A DNA stretch of 52,545 nt from Paraphysomonas bandaiensis (Eukaryota; Chrysophyceae), in contig CBFFRP010000118.1 in NCBI GenBank assembly GCA_965644295.1, positions 1-52,545 on the forward strand, read 5' to 3'. The notes under the pieces were generated by a model that saw only the letters and a program-made list of their open reading frames with translations, did not search any database and had not been told where the DNA came from. Every line of letters starts with the position of its first letter. Positions within the stretch are counted from its first letter, which is position 1. Made by a program: the position numbers and the translations under genes. Shown here in pieces: positions 1 through 9,856 of the stretch.

Positions 1-1079
1 TGAGCCTCCACATACTGTATCCTCTCCCCTATTCGGTTTAGTTCAGTCAGCTGGCTGAGCATCTTTATACCCGTCTTCATACTACCACTCAATAGTCTAC
101 TTCGATTCCGGAGCCAATATTCACACGCCTGACGGTGCGCTGCAGTCAACCCTTCATTCCCTACTCCTATCTCTAATTCTCTCATCAACAGTCGGTGCAA
201 CTCTCTTTCACTCTGTACACTTCTACTTAATCTCCCAATCTGTCCTTTTACACTCCGTTCTCTACTAGGCTCCACCAGCCATTCAGGTACTCTCATCTGC
301 TTTTCTATCTCTTCACCAAGACCTCTGGATAGGTCCCTAAAATTCACTTCTCTCACATAATCCTCTCTTTTACTATATCCAGGACCTCCTGATGGCCCCC
401 TCAAATCTTCATCTTTCATATAATCATCTCTTCTACTATATCTAGGACCTCCTGATGGGCCCCTCAAATCTTCATCTTTCATATAATCATCTCCAGGACC
501 TCCTAATGGGCCCCTCACATCTTCATCTGTTGCATAATCCTTTCTTCTAATATATCCAGGACCTCCTGACGGGCCCCTCACATCATCTGCTCTTGCGTAA
601 TCATCTCCCCTTTTAATTTTCACTTCTCTTCCTGTGCTCCTCCACGAGCTCTTCATATCATCTCTACTACTCCTATCCCCCATCTCCAGGTCTCTGCCTC
701 CAAGAATAGGATCACGCATCCATTCTATCTGCTCTGTAGACCTTCCAGACCAATTGGGTTGGGTTCCACCTTTCCTGTCATCCATACTCTGCATCCTCAG
801 CCCGTGCTCCAATAGGTCCTTCTGTGCATGGGACCGCAGTTCCTCCTTAGTCTCCTGTCTCTCCTCTCCCTCATGGCCTAGGCTGATACTCTCAATGTCT
901 CCTTCTTCTGGCAAAGGCTCTCTCCGAGATCGTGCCGATAGTGCGCTGGGTGACGCATGGCTGAGTTGATCACTCTCAACCACTGTACCCAGCCCACGTT
1001 GTCCACCAAGTGTAACGACTACGGGTGATTGAGCCTCGCTATCATGACTAACATTGCTGGTCTTATCATCCCTGTCCAT
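1..1079 (-). CDS. Unidentified repeat-containing protein, possibly retroelement gag-like (3' end beyond window)
   Basis: An uninterrupted minus-strand frame runs from ATG at 1079-1077 to the left edge (359 codons, no stop). The N-terminal part is polar and acidic/basic. Around nt 355-600 it holds about four to five copies of a 21-residue repeat whose core reads DEDLRGPSGGPGYSRR, with related copies differing by a few residues. The C-terminal visible part is Leu/Arg-rich and probably helical (for example LHRLLMRELEIG and KMLSQLTELNRIGERIQ). The strand is strikingly purine-rich, as is the 450-bp leader upstream, unlike the neighbouring AT-rich DNA. I do not recognise the family. A retrotransposon gag-like protein is an inference from the low-complexity composition, the repeat-rich surroundings and the lack of introns. 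A lineage-specific host gene is the alternative. Confidence 0.6.
   Translation of the reverse strand, partial: MDRDDKTSNVSHDSEAQSPVVVTLGGQRGLGTVVESDQLSHASPSALSARSRREPLPEEGDIESISLGHEGEERQETKEELRSHAQKDLLEHGLRMQSMDDRKGGTQPNWSGRSTEQIEWMRDPILGGRDLEMGDRSSRDDMKSSWRSTGREVKIKRGDDYARADDVRGPSGGPGYIRRKDYATDEDVRGPLGGPGDDYMKDEDLRGPSGGPRYSRRDDYMKDEDLRGPSGGPGYSKREDYVREVNFRDLSRGLGEEIEKQMRVPEWLVEPSRERSVKGQIGRLSRSVQSERELHRLLMRELEIGVGNEGLTAAHRQACEYWLRNRSRLLSGSMKTGIKMLSQLTELNRIGERIQYVEA
355..600 (-). repeat. 63-bp coding minisatellite (21-residue repeat)
   Basis: Four to five imperfect 63-nt units, each encoding a D-D-Y-x-K-D-E-D-L-R-G-P-S-G-G-P-x-Y-S-R-R type repeat in the frame of the minus-strand gene at the window start. 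One unit is shortened: the Tyr-Ser-Arg-Arg end is missing near nt 490. All length changes keep the reading frame, which supports real translation. Confidence 0.8.
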
Positions 1080-2750
1080 GTGCACAGGTGATGTGGGGTA
1101 GGATAGTCTTCTCACAACACTCTTCACTTAACTTCCTCTTCTTACTCTTTACTTCGCTACTTCTTAACTTTCAACAACTACAATATCAACTTTCACTATT
1201 ATATCTAAAACTCCATATCCTTCTACCTATATCCCCATAGTTAATTCTAGAAGTGGTTTCCCAGCCATAAATAGCTAGTTTTCTACTTCCAGAAATAATC
1301 ATATAGAAATCCCTTAACATCCTGCTATCTACTCCTATATCATCCTACAGAATACCTACGTATACCATCATAATACTGTACGGGTTACCATGACCGTCCG
1401 TTACATCCGTATGTACGGGTAGTTCCGGTACACTCCAACCCTATATCTGGCCTTAATACTCGTATCTTCTGATCTAATCATAACTACCATCTACATCTCA
1501 TTTCATACTACAACCTACATCACTTCATCTTATTCTTCAGCCATAACAACCTCCTAAATCACCCATACTTGACATACCCAATTTTGCTACATTGGAAATA
1601 AAATTTAATGAAAGGTTTTGTTAATTCGAGCGTATCATGAGCCGTACACTGCCATACTCTTGAGTATTTAGGCATTAAAAAAACAAATTTTAACCAGCTA
1701 CTATGCCTATATATAAGACTGAAAAGTGCGACAAACGGGATATTAACCCTGAAGTTATCAGAATAGAAATATTGAGCTTTCCTTATTTGTAAGCAATTAA
1801 AAGGTGTATGTAATATTTAAGGTTTTTGAATTACTTGAAGAATATGCTAGTTTAAAACGTACATGAATTGAGTGAAATGATATGAAATATGAAAATGAAA
1901 ACTGAAATATATCGAGTGTGTGTAAACTTTACAGTAGTATTCAGTATTCAATAAATACAACTACAATGAAATTCAGTACACTAACGCTTGAGCGATCGTA
2001 ACTAATCATACAGAGTACGAAACGTGTACATGAATATAGATAGTTCAAACTTCAATGTCAGAATGTTGAATTTACGAAATGAGAATGAGCACAGCATGGA
2101 TAAATAATCACAATAGCACAGCATGGGTTATATCACAATTTTCTCAATTGTAGTAACATAGATTTCAATTAACTAAAACTTTCAAAAGTGTACAGATTGT
2201 ATAACATTGTGTCAATCTTTGACTTGATAATATTGGTTGATAGCAAAAAAATACAAAATTATTGAATAACAACAATTGATGGGAGATATTAGTAACAATT
2301 TTAAGTAATTGATGATTGAGTAATTTCAGAGTTCCTGAAATGTCAACTTTTTATAGTATGCTCATTCGTTCTAACCTGATCATTAAAGTTCGAAACACTT
2401 CTAGAATTTCATTGGTATCCAATGTGCTGAGTTTTGCTGTTTGTGAGAAATTGAAAGCTGTATTTCAAAGTATTCAAATTATGACCTTTACTTGAAGAAA
2501 ACAGAAGTAGTTTACAGTGTTGTGAGAAGTAATTTAACTTATTTCTTTTTATCTTCTATATTCCGCCACTCTTCATAATAGCGCCCTCTATAAACAGGGT
2601 TTATAACTTAAAGTTACATACATAAATAAATACACTCTTAGAGTTAACTCTTAAAGAAAAGTGAATGATATCGTGAGGGATTATGACTGTACAGCGAACT
2701 GTTACACGGAATCTGATACTAACAGTATAGAGATGTATACTCTTTCTATT
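1080..2750. other. Intergenic / possible element leader
   Basis: From 1080 to about 1570 the plus strand is pyrimidine-rich and G-poor, matching the composition of the repeat-protein gene to its left; this could be its 5' untranslated leader or a long terminal repeat. From about 1570 the DNA turns strongly AT-rich with no strand skew. No reading frame with recognisable content was seen. No matching direct repeat could be tested, because the other end of the putative element lies outside the window. Confidence 0.4.
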
Positions 2751-2752
2751 AT

Positions 2753-2796
2753 AAGTAAACAATATGCAAACGTGGGAAAAAAAATTTCCCACGTTT
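2753..2796. repeat. Inverted-repeat end (left) with 12-bp hairpin
   Basis: Positions 2753-2779 are the exact reverse complement of 8412-8438 (27 bp). The inner half also forms a local hairpin: a 12-bp stem (2768-2779 with 2785-2796, CGTGGGAAA type) around an A5 loop. Together with the right copy it brackets the satellite-rich 5.6-kb block. Confidence 0.75.
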
Positions 2797-2970
2797 TTGA
2801 CGTACATTCCTCGTTAAAGCTAGCTAGTTACTAGAGTGCTAATAAATAGTTCTCTGCATTTGTATTGATATATTACTGACTAATATTGCAAATTAATATT
2901 ATTTTCAGTATAAAAATGGGTTCAACTAACCGTTTGATTGCTATGTACGTGAATGAGCTACAAACTAGTT

Positions 2971-3300
2971 CTAGCTAGTCATTGTATAAACATAACACCA
3001 CATAATTATTGAAAAGAAGAGCAATAAACATACAATGCATACTCTACTCTTCTCTATATTCAATAACATTCTACAGAATTCCTTGTTCTTCTCCTTCCGA
3101 TTCTGAAGCTCGAGGAGCTGGGCTTCAGCTTTGAAGTTGTCACGTTCATAAGCCATACGAACGTGTCCACAAGAAGACTTTCTGTGTAGGAGTTCTTCGT
3201 GCTCTTCTTCGTGCTCTTCTTTCTATCTTTGCTTCGTTTTTGACGGGGAGGTCTCATCTTTCGACGAAGCTGTGTTCTAGCACTGAATGATTCCTCCTCT
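2971..3300 (-). pseudogene. Decayed charged coiled-coil coding fragment
   Basis: On the minus strand a Lys/Glu/Arg-rich stretch reads as coding in two overlapping frames (3257-3060 and 3156-2971), as if one frame had been broken by a small indel near nt 3215-3225. The second part contains YERDNFKAEAQLLELQNRK, a pattern resembling the charged helical tail behind Myb/SANT-like domains of transposon-encoded proteins. No complete domain is visible, so the identity is not established. It lies in the repeat-rich left part of the window, consistent with a transposon relic. Confidence 0.3.
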
Positions 3301-3834
3301 TAACGACTGCTGGAATGCCCATCAATGCATGCAGGGAACTCCTCAGAGCTCTCTATCTCTTTCTTCCGACGACTCTTTCTTCAAGTAGGTTTAGAATTAG
3401 ACAGGACATGCTATTCTAGCTACTTACGGCAGGTTAAAAGCTTAAATGAAATGCCTTTGAAGCACTAAGCTTCCGTAGTGGCAGTCCTTTCTTCTGCATC
3501 ATGTAATCTACACAATCAATCATTCTGATATTGTAAAGTAGACATATACATAAATGAATTGCAGCATATGAGATCGTGTATAGTGCTACATACCAGCAGT
3601 AGGTGTATTGTTGGCAACCCCAAGGAGAGTGACCGAAGGTGCATGTCCACTCTCCTCAATCCACTGTATGAGGCTCTGTGCTACAGCCTCGTGACCAAAC
3701 GCTGTCATGAAGACACATGTGACTTTCCTGGAAGGCAGTTATAAGCCTGCAACTCTGAACCACTCAGTAAGAGTATCATCTGAGAGTGGTATCAGCTCTG
3801 CAGCATTCGGATGTATGTGTGTGTGTCTGTCTGT

Positions 3835-3900
3835 GTGCTCAGGAGGTGTGATCCACACAACAATGAACACCTCATCCGATAAACCACACCTCCTGAGCAC
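3835..3900. repeat. Perfect 16-bp hairpin
   Basis: GTGCTCAGGAGGTGTG at 3835-3850 is followed 34 nt later by its exact reverse complement at 3885-3900. The stem is perfect and half GC in otherwise AT-rich DNA. Function unknown; it could be a miniature transposon remnant or a structured transcript. Confidence 0.8.
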
Positions 3901-3959
3901 TCCTCACTGTCATCAATAACGTCACCATCTAAGCACCAGAAGATACTGACTCTGAAGAT

Positions 3960-4000
3960 CCATCCCTCAATATGTATGTGTGTGTATGTGTGTGTATATG
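3960..4000. repeat. TATG/TG microsatellite
   Basis: Short run of TATGTATGTGTGTGTATG-type repeats. Similar CATA/TATG tracts recur near 8710, 22200, 22560 and 34500, often next to CAGCAG or CTGCTG. Confidence 0.7.
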
Positions 4001-4410
4001 TTAAGTTATGCATATGTATTATGGTCAAGATGTGCGTGTTGTAGTCACTGCTCGTGCAGTGTGGTTCGGGTGTCGTGTGATGCACACCGCGTCCTCACCA
4101 CACACTCACGACGCGTGTTCGATGCTCTCGTGGGGTGTTTTTGTCAATTCAATTTTTTTTGTACGTGTTTTTCTATATGTTATGCTGCGCTGTGCTGTGT
4201 GCATGAATGTATCCGGTGCGAGGAACACATTTTGAAATGCGCACATCATACGCAACACAACAAACACAGTAACACTCGGGATGCAGGCTGTGCTGAGAGA
4301 TGCGCGATGCATCTATTCCTACCTCATGTCGAAAGTGTATGTTTTTCGACAGCAGATGTCTTTCCACGACAAGGTTAGTTTGCTAGTACTGTGTGTTCGT
4401 ATGTGCGTTC

Positions 4411-5190
4411 TGTGCCTGTTCAACACTGTGCTCATTGATGTAATGAATGATACGTGTGAGTCAAGTGGGGACACAGTGGGGGTTCATCGCTTTCGGTTTG
4501 TTCAATTGCTTGATCACTTTTGATACAAACCGAGAAGCTTGATGATTTAGGGTCTGCTCTCTAGTCTTTGCACTGGATTTGAGCTGGTTCCCACCTAAAC
4601 GGGGCTTTGTTGCATGTGACGTGAGTTTCATTGCAGCAATTAAGAGGTGTGTATTGAGCAATCAGAAAACCACCCCCGCATCACTGTTTCGTAGTATGTC
4701 ATCTCGAGTCAATGACGAACCGATTTAGCTGTACCTTCTCACTGTATCTGTAATGCATGAAGTATGTATATAAATGCTATTCTATTAATGATTATATGTT
4801 GCATGTGCCTTATCAACACTGTGCTCATTGATGTAATAAATGATACGTGTGAGTCAAGTGGGGGCACAGTGGGGGTTCATCGCTTTCGGTTTGTTCAATT
4901 GCTTGATCACTTTTGATACAAACCGAGAAGCTTGATGATTTAGGGTCTGCTCTCTAGTCTTTGCACTGGATTTGAGCTGGTTTCCACCTAAACGGGGCTT
5001 TGTTGCATGTGACGTGAGTTTCATTGCAGCAATTAAGAGGTGTGTATTGAGCAATCAGAAAACCACCCCCGCATCACTGTTTCGTAGTATGTCATCTCGA
5101 GTTAATGACGAACCGATTTAGCTGTACCTTCTCACTGTATCTGTAATGCATGAAGTATGTATATAAATGCTATTCTATTAATGATTATAT
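4411..5190. repeat. 393-bp tandem duplication (two copies)
   Basis: Copy one spans 4411-4803 and copy two 4804 to about 5190, offset exactly 393 bp with only a handful of substitutions. The unit is not clearly coding: the minus-strand 66-codon frame it contains is simply carried along by the duplication. It lies directly left of the 182-bp satellite, so the whole region appears prone to unequal exchange. Confidence 0.9.
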
Positions 5191-5499
5191 ATGTGTTTCT
5201 AATACCTAGTTTCTTTGTGTGTGTTTTAGAGTGTGCGTGGCTTTTGAATCGGGCTGATGTCATAACACGCTTTCATTGTTGCAATGATCTCTGCCTTCTG
5301 AACTCTGTCGGCTGTCTTCGTGGAAAGGAAATTATATTGAGATGCTGGACTGAGATTCCATGATCAGTATTGACATAACTGGTAGTGGGGCGTTATACTC
5401 TGAGTTCAACTGGAAAGTTGATGATGTTTCTCAAGGTTAAGTAGAGGGCGTGTGCAAGAATTGTTTATGCAGCTGCTATGTATGACGTATAGTGGTTGC

Positions 5500-7830
5500 G
5501 CGATGGATTTATGTTGTACAAGTTATACAGCTGCTACGTGTGTTCTTTCGTGTAGCTGACACCTGTGTTCTCTCGTTGCGCTAATTGAATGCTAGGCTCA
5601 TGTTGCATCGAGAGATTGTAGTGTATGAGTGTGTAGGCTTTGTGTGATGGCTATATGTTATACAGTTATACAGCTGCTATGTGTGTTCTCTCGTGTAGCA
5701 GTACATTGTTATGCTACACTTGTGTTCTCTCGTTGTGCTAATGAATGCTAGGCTCATGTTGTATCGAGAGATAGCAGTGTATGACGTGTGTAGGCTTTGT
5801 GTGATGGCTATATGTTATACAGTTATACAGCTGCTATGTGTGTTCTCTCGTGTACAGTAGCTGAGTGAATATACGTGTAGCAGTACATTGTTATGCTACA
5901 CTTGTGTTCTCTCGTTGTGCTAATGAATGCTAGGCTCATGTTGTATCGAGAGATAGCAGTGTATGACTTGTGTAGGCGTTGTGTGATGGCTATATGTTAT
6001 ATAGTTATACAGCTGCTATGTGTGTTCACTCGTGTACAGTAGCTGAGTGAATATACGTGTAGCAGTACATTGTTATGCTACACTTGTGTTCTCTCGTTGT
6101 GCTAATGAATGCTAGGCTCATGTTGTATCGAGAGATAGCAGTGTATGACGTGTGTAGGCTTTGTGTGATGGCTATATGTTATACAGTTATACAGCTGCTA
6201 TGTGTGTTCTCTCGTGTACAGTAGCTGAGTGAATATACGTGTAGCAGTACATTGTTATGCTACACTTGTGTTCTCTCGTTGTGCTAATGAATGCTAGGCT
6301 CATGTTGTATCGAGAGATAGCAGTGTATGACGTGTGTAGGCTTTGTGTGATGGCTATATGTTATACAGTTATACAGCTGCTATGTGTGTTCTCTCGTGTA
6401 CAGTAGCTGAGTGAATATACGTGTAGCAGTACATTGTTATGCTACACTTGTGTTCTCTCGTTGTGCTAATGAATGCTAGGCTCATGTTGTATCGAGAGAT
6501 AGCAGTGTATGACGTGTGTAGGCTTTGTGTGATGGCTATATGTTATACAGTTATACAGCTGCTATGTGTGTTCTCTCGTGTACAGTAGCTGAGTGAATAT
6601 ACGTGTAGCAGTACATTGTTATGCTACACTTGTGTTCTCTCGTTGTGCTAATGAATGCTAGGCTCATGTTGTATCGAGAGATAGCAGTGTATGACGTGTG
6701 TAGGCTTTGTGTGATGGCTATATGTTATACAGTTATACAGCTGCTATGTGTGTTCTCTCGTGTACAGTAGCTGAGTGAATATACGTGTAGCAGTACATTG
6801 TTATGCTACACTTGTGTTCTCTCGTTGTGCTAATGTATGCTAGGCTCATGTTGTATCGAGAGATAGCAGTGTATGACGTGTGTAGGCTTTGTGTGATGGC
6901 TATATGTTATACAGTTATACAGCTGCTATGTGTGTTCTCTCGTGTACAGTAGCTGAGTGAATATACGTGTAGCAGTACATTGTTATGCTACACTTGTGTT
7001 CTCTCGTTGTGCTAATGAATGCTAGGCTCATGTTGTATCGAGAGATAGCAGTGTATGACGTGTGTAGGCTTTGTGTGATGGCTATATGTTATACAGTTAT
7101 ACAGCTGCTATGTGTGTTCTCTCGTGTACAGTAGCTGAGTGAATATACGTGTAGCAGTACATTGTTATGCTACACTTGTGTTCTCTCGTTGTGCTAATGA
7201 ATGCTAGGCTCATGTTGTATCGAGAGATAGCAGTGTATGACGTGTGTAGGCTTTGTGTGATGGCTATATGTTATACAGTTATACAGCTGCTATGTGTGTT
7301 CTCTCGTGTACAGTAGCTGAGTGAATATACGTGTAGCAGTACATTGTTATGCTACACTTGTGTTCTCTCGTTGTGCTAATGTATGCTAGGCTCATGTTGT
7401 ATCGAGAGATAGCAGTGTATGACGTGTGTAGGCTTTGTGTGATGGCTATATGTTATACAGTTATACAGCTGCTATGTGTGTTCTCTCGTGTACAGTAGCT
7501 GAGTGAATATACGTGTAGCAGTACATTGTTATGCTACACTTGTGTTCTCTCGTTGTGCTAATGAATGCTAGGCTCATGTTGTATCGAGAGATAGCAGTGT
7601 ATGACTTGTGTAGGCGTTGTGTGATGGCTATATGTTATACAGTTATACAGCTGCTATGTGTGTTCTCTCGTGTACAGTAGCTGAGTGAATATACGTGTAG
7701 CAGTACATTGTTATGCTACACTTGTGTTCTCTCGTTGTGCTAATGAATGCTAGGCTCATGTTGTATCGAGAGATAGCAGTGTATGACGTGTGTAGGCTTT
7801 GTGTGATGGCTATTTGTTGAACGGAGTAGA
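5500..7830. repeat. 182-bp tandem satellite, about 12 monomers
   Basis: The landmark AGCTGC falls at 5829, 6011, 6193, 6375, 6557, 6739, 6921, 7103, 7285, 7467 and 7649: ten intervals of exactly 182 bp. The first two units, starting near 5529 and 5672, are shorter (143 and 157 bp) because they lack the segment containing AGTAGCTGAGTGAATATACG. Each monomer has two inverted motifs, GTAGCA...TGCTAC and TCTCTCG...CGAGAGA. Monomers are nearly identical. Shared variants recur 546 bp apart (AATGTATGC at about 6834 and 7380) and 1638 bp apart (near 5961 and 7599), showing duplication of multi-monomer blocks. The nucleosome-scale length is typical of centromeric or heterochromatic satellites, but the array is small here. 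Confidence 0.95.
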
Positions 7831-8230
7831 TACTCTAGTATAAGATAGGTGTAACGTGACGTGTATTGGTTGTGTGATGGATATAATATGTTGCACTGAG
7901 TGAGTACTCGAGTATAAGATATGTGTGACGTGTATTGGTTGAGTGGTGGACATGTTGAACTGAGCGAATACTCGAATATAAGATATGTGTGACGTTACGT
8001 GTATTGGTTATATGTTATGCCTATATGTTGTACAGTTATTCTGCTATGTATGTTCTCTCGTTGAGCTGAGTGAATACTCTAGTATGCTCAGGTTTTACCG
8101 CCGAGCGATAGTAGTGTATGGCTTGTATTGGTTGAGTGATGGAAATATTGAACGTAGTGAATACTCTAGCATAGGATTTGTGTGACGCGACGTGTATTGG
8201 TGTTTTATGATGGCTATTAGTAGTAGTATT
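7831..8230. repeat. Degenerate edge of the satellite
   Basis: Diverged, irregular repeats sharing GTGTGACGTGTATTGGTTG and GAATACTCTAGTATAAGAT motifs continue for about 400 bp beyond the last regular monomer. Decay at the array edge is what unequal crossing-over predicts. Confidence 0.7.
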
Positions 8231-8781
8231 AGGGCATTCAACGTAGTTACTGGTTAAAGGAAACGTGCTGTTGGTGTGTCCTATAGGACCTAAATATTAA
8301 TAAAAATAATTATTAACACTATACTATTGCATTCAAGCACTTTTAGAACCATTCTACAACAATTCTTAAAAGTCTAGTAAAATCTACTAGAATTTCCCAA
8401 ATTTCTGAAAATTTCCCACGTTTGCATATTGTTTACTTTATATACATGCATCTGTATATATGTGATGACTGCTCTGTATAGTGTGCTAGTGGTTTACTTA
8501 TAGATATATCCATATGATGGAAGCAAGAGATGCTGTGTCGTATGTATATATTGGTATGAGTCGGAGATATGCTTAAGGGTATTATGAGTTAGTTATTCAT
8601 CTCATATATGAGTCTATTCGCTGTATATCTCAATGATGTCAGATATCTGCATGTATATATATACACACATGCTTAGATATAAGATACGAAGATGGATATA
8701 TGGACATACTGCTGTGTATGTATGTACACACTGCTGCTGTACATATGTACTGCTCTATGTACACACTCTGCTGCTCTATGT
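8231..8781. other. AT-rich spacer between satellite and VOC gene
   Basis: Holds the right copy of the 27-bp inverted repeat (8412-8438) and TATG/CTGCTG-rich simple sequence at 8690-8780. I searched for a first exon of the downstream VOC gene and found none with a convincing start or domain match. Confidence 0.5.
8412..8438. repeat. Inverted-repeat end (right)
   Basis: Exact reverse complement of 2753-2779 (27 bp, including TTTCCCACGTTTGCATATTG). A partial second TTTCCCA lies just upstream at 8393. It could be the terminal inverted repeat of one element enclosing the satellite block, or two dispersed copies of a short repeat in opposite orientation. Confidence 0.7.
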
Positions 8782-9146
8782 ATGAACATATCTGCTGGGC
8801 ATAGATTCTACAGGGATTTCCTTGGACTGGATGTGCTTATGGTGCAATGCCTTGTTGCATACATTAACCTCTATTAACAAGCCATATATAGGATCATGGG
8901 TTCATAGTAACATACGGCAACTCTAGTAAAATGCAAGTACAAATTAGTGTTGCTAGTGAGGGTGGTTCTGGAACCCCTGTGCCGGATATGTCTATTGAAG
9001 TCGACAATGTCGATGAGGCTCATGAGCGAGCCTTACAACATGGATTTGATATCGAGTACGGCCCCACTGATGAGCCGTGGGGTGTGAGAAGATTTTTTGT
9101 TCGCGACCCGTTTGGTAAACTTGTAAACATTTTAGCTCATAAATGA
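8782..9146 (+). CDS. VOC/glyoxalase-like protein, 5' end unresolved or lost
   Basis: Two exons: 8782-8841 and 8892-9146, intron 8842-8891 (50 nt, GT-AG, phase 0). Joining them gives a typical second half of a vicinal-oxygen-chelate fold: FYRDFLGLDVLM, then DHGF at the junction, a beta-strand MQVQISVAS, VDNVDEAHERALQHGF, and the C-terminal RRFFVRDPFGKLVNIL. The family binds a divalent metal and catalyses isomerisation or dioxygenation of small molecules; the substrate here cannot be told. The canonical first strand and metal-ligand segment before FYRDF is missing. Either a first exon was not found (a 3' splice site at 8803-8804 would fit), or the gene is truncated next to the satellite. ATG 8782 is only the nearest in-frame start. 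The visible protein is about 104 residues against a usual 120-140. Confidence 0.6.
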
Positions 9147-9856
9147 GATGTTTTCATTTTTCAGGATGAATTCCAATCGTAGTGATCGATTTGCTTATAA
9201 TACAGTTAAAATGTTTGAAATAGCTAGTGTTTGCTATGCATTATGGTCCCGTCATATGAGGAATAATTTTGTATTTTTGATGTGTAACATGATCTGATTA
9301 ATTATATCAGTCATTAGTTTTGGTGTGGCAGTTTCATCAAGATAAATAACTATCAGCAACAACATCCATCAGACATCAATATCTACGAAGAGAAAGTGAA
9401 TAACGAATTCCAAACGAATATATAGTAGTAAGGGATAGGGAAAAATATATTGCAATACTATTGTTAGGTAGCGTTCCATCAATAGTATTGACGGAATTTT
9501 CAAACCGGCCCAACAATACTATTGGTAGGTATAAAAGAAAGTCAAGTAAAAATTAATATGCTACCGTGATTATACTTCTGAAATGGACCATTCAGCATAT
9601 ATCATGTTCCGATTGAATTTATCAATCAGATATTACGACACCCTGCTGCTCAAGCACAGTAGAAATTATTAGGTACACCTAGAAGGACATGTTTTTGCAT
9701 AATAAATAGTTGTATTTGTGGAATGAGTTGCTGCATTCTCTCGAATTTCTTTAAATTACAGTTCAGAAAACAAGCCTTGCTACTTATACATTCCTTGATG
9801 AATCATCATTATATATTGCTCAGAAAGGTTACTAGATTTATAGAGTACATATATAT
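9147..9856. other. Intergenic, with possible MITE-like inverted motifs
   Basis: AT-rich. At about 9450-9525 the motif CAATACTATTG or its reverse complement occurs three times around a GC-richer core, similar to the AGTCAACAATATATTGC ends seen at 27057 and 40293. No gene seen. The two flanking genes converge, so their 3' ends should lie here. Confidence 0.35.

Noticed and set aside
4461-5054. Two nearly identical 66-codon minus-strand frames
   Set aside because: They are identical because the DNA is duplicated. The peptide has no recognisable domain and there is no sign of selection on codons.
5500-7830. CRISPR-like regular repeat spacing
   Set aside because: The whole 182-bp unit is repeated, with no unique spacers, and the DNA is eukaryotic.
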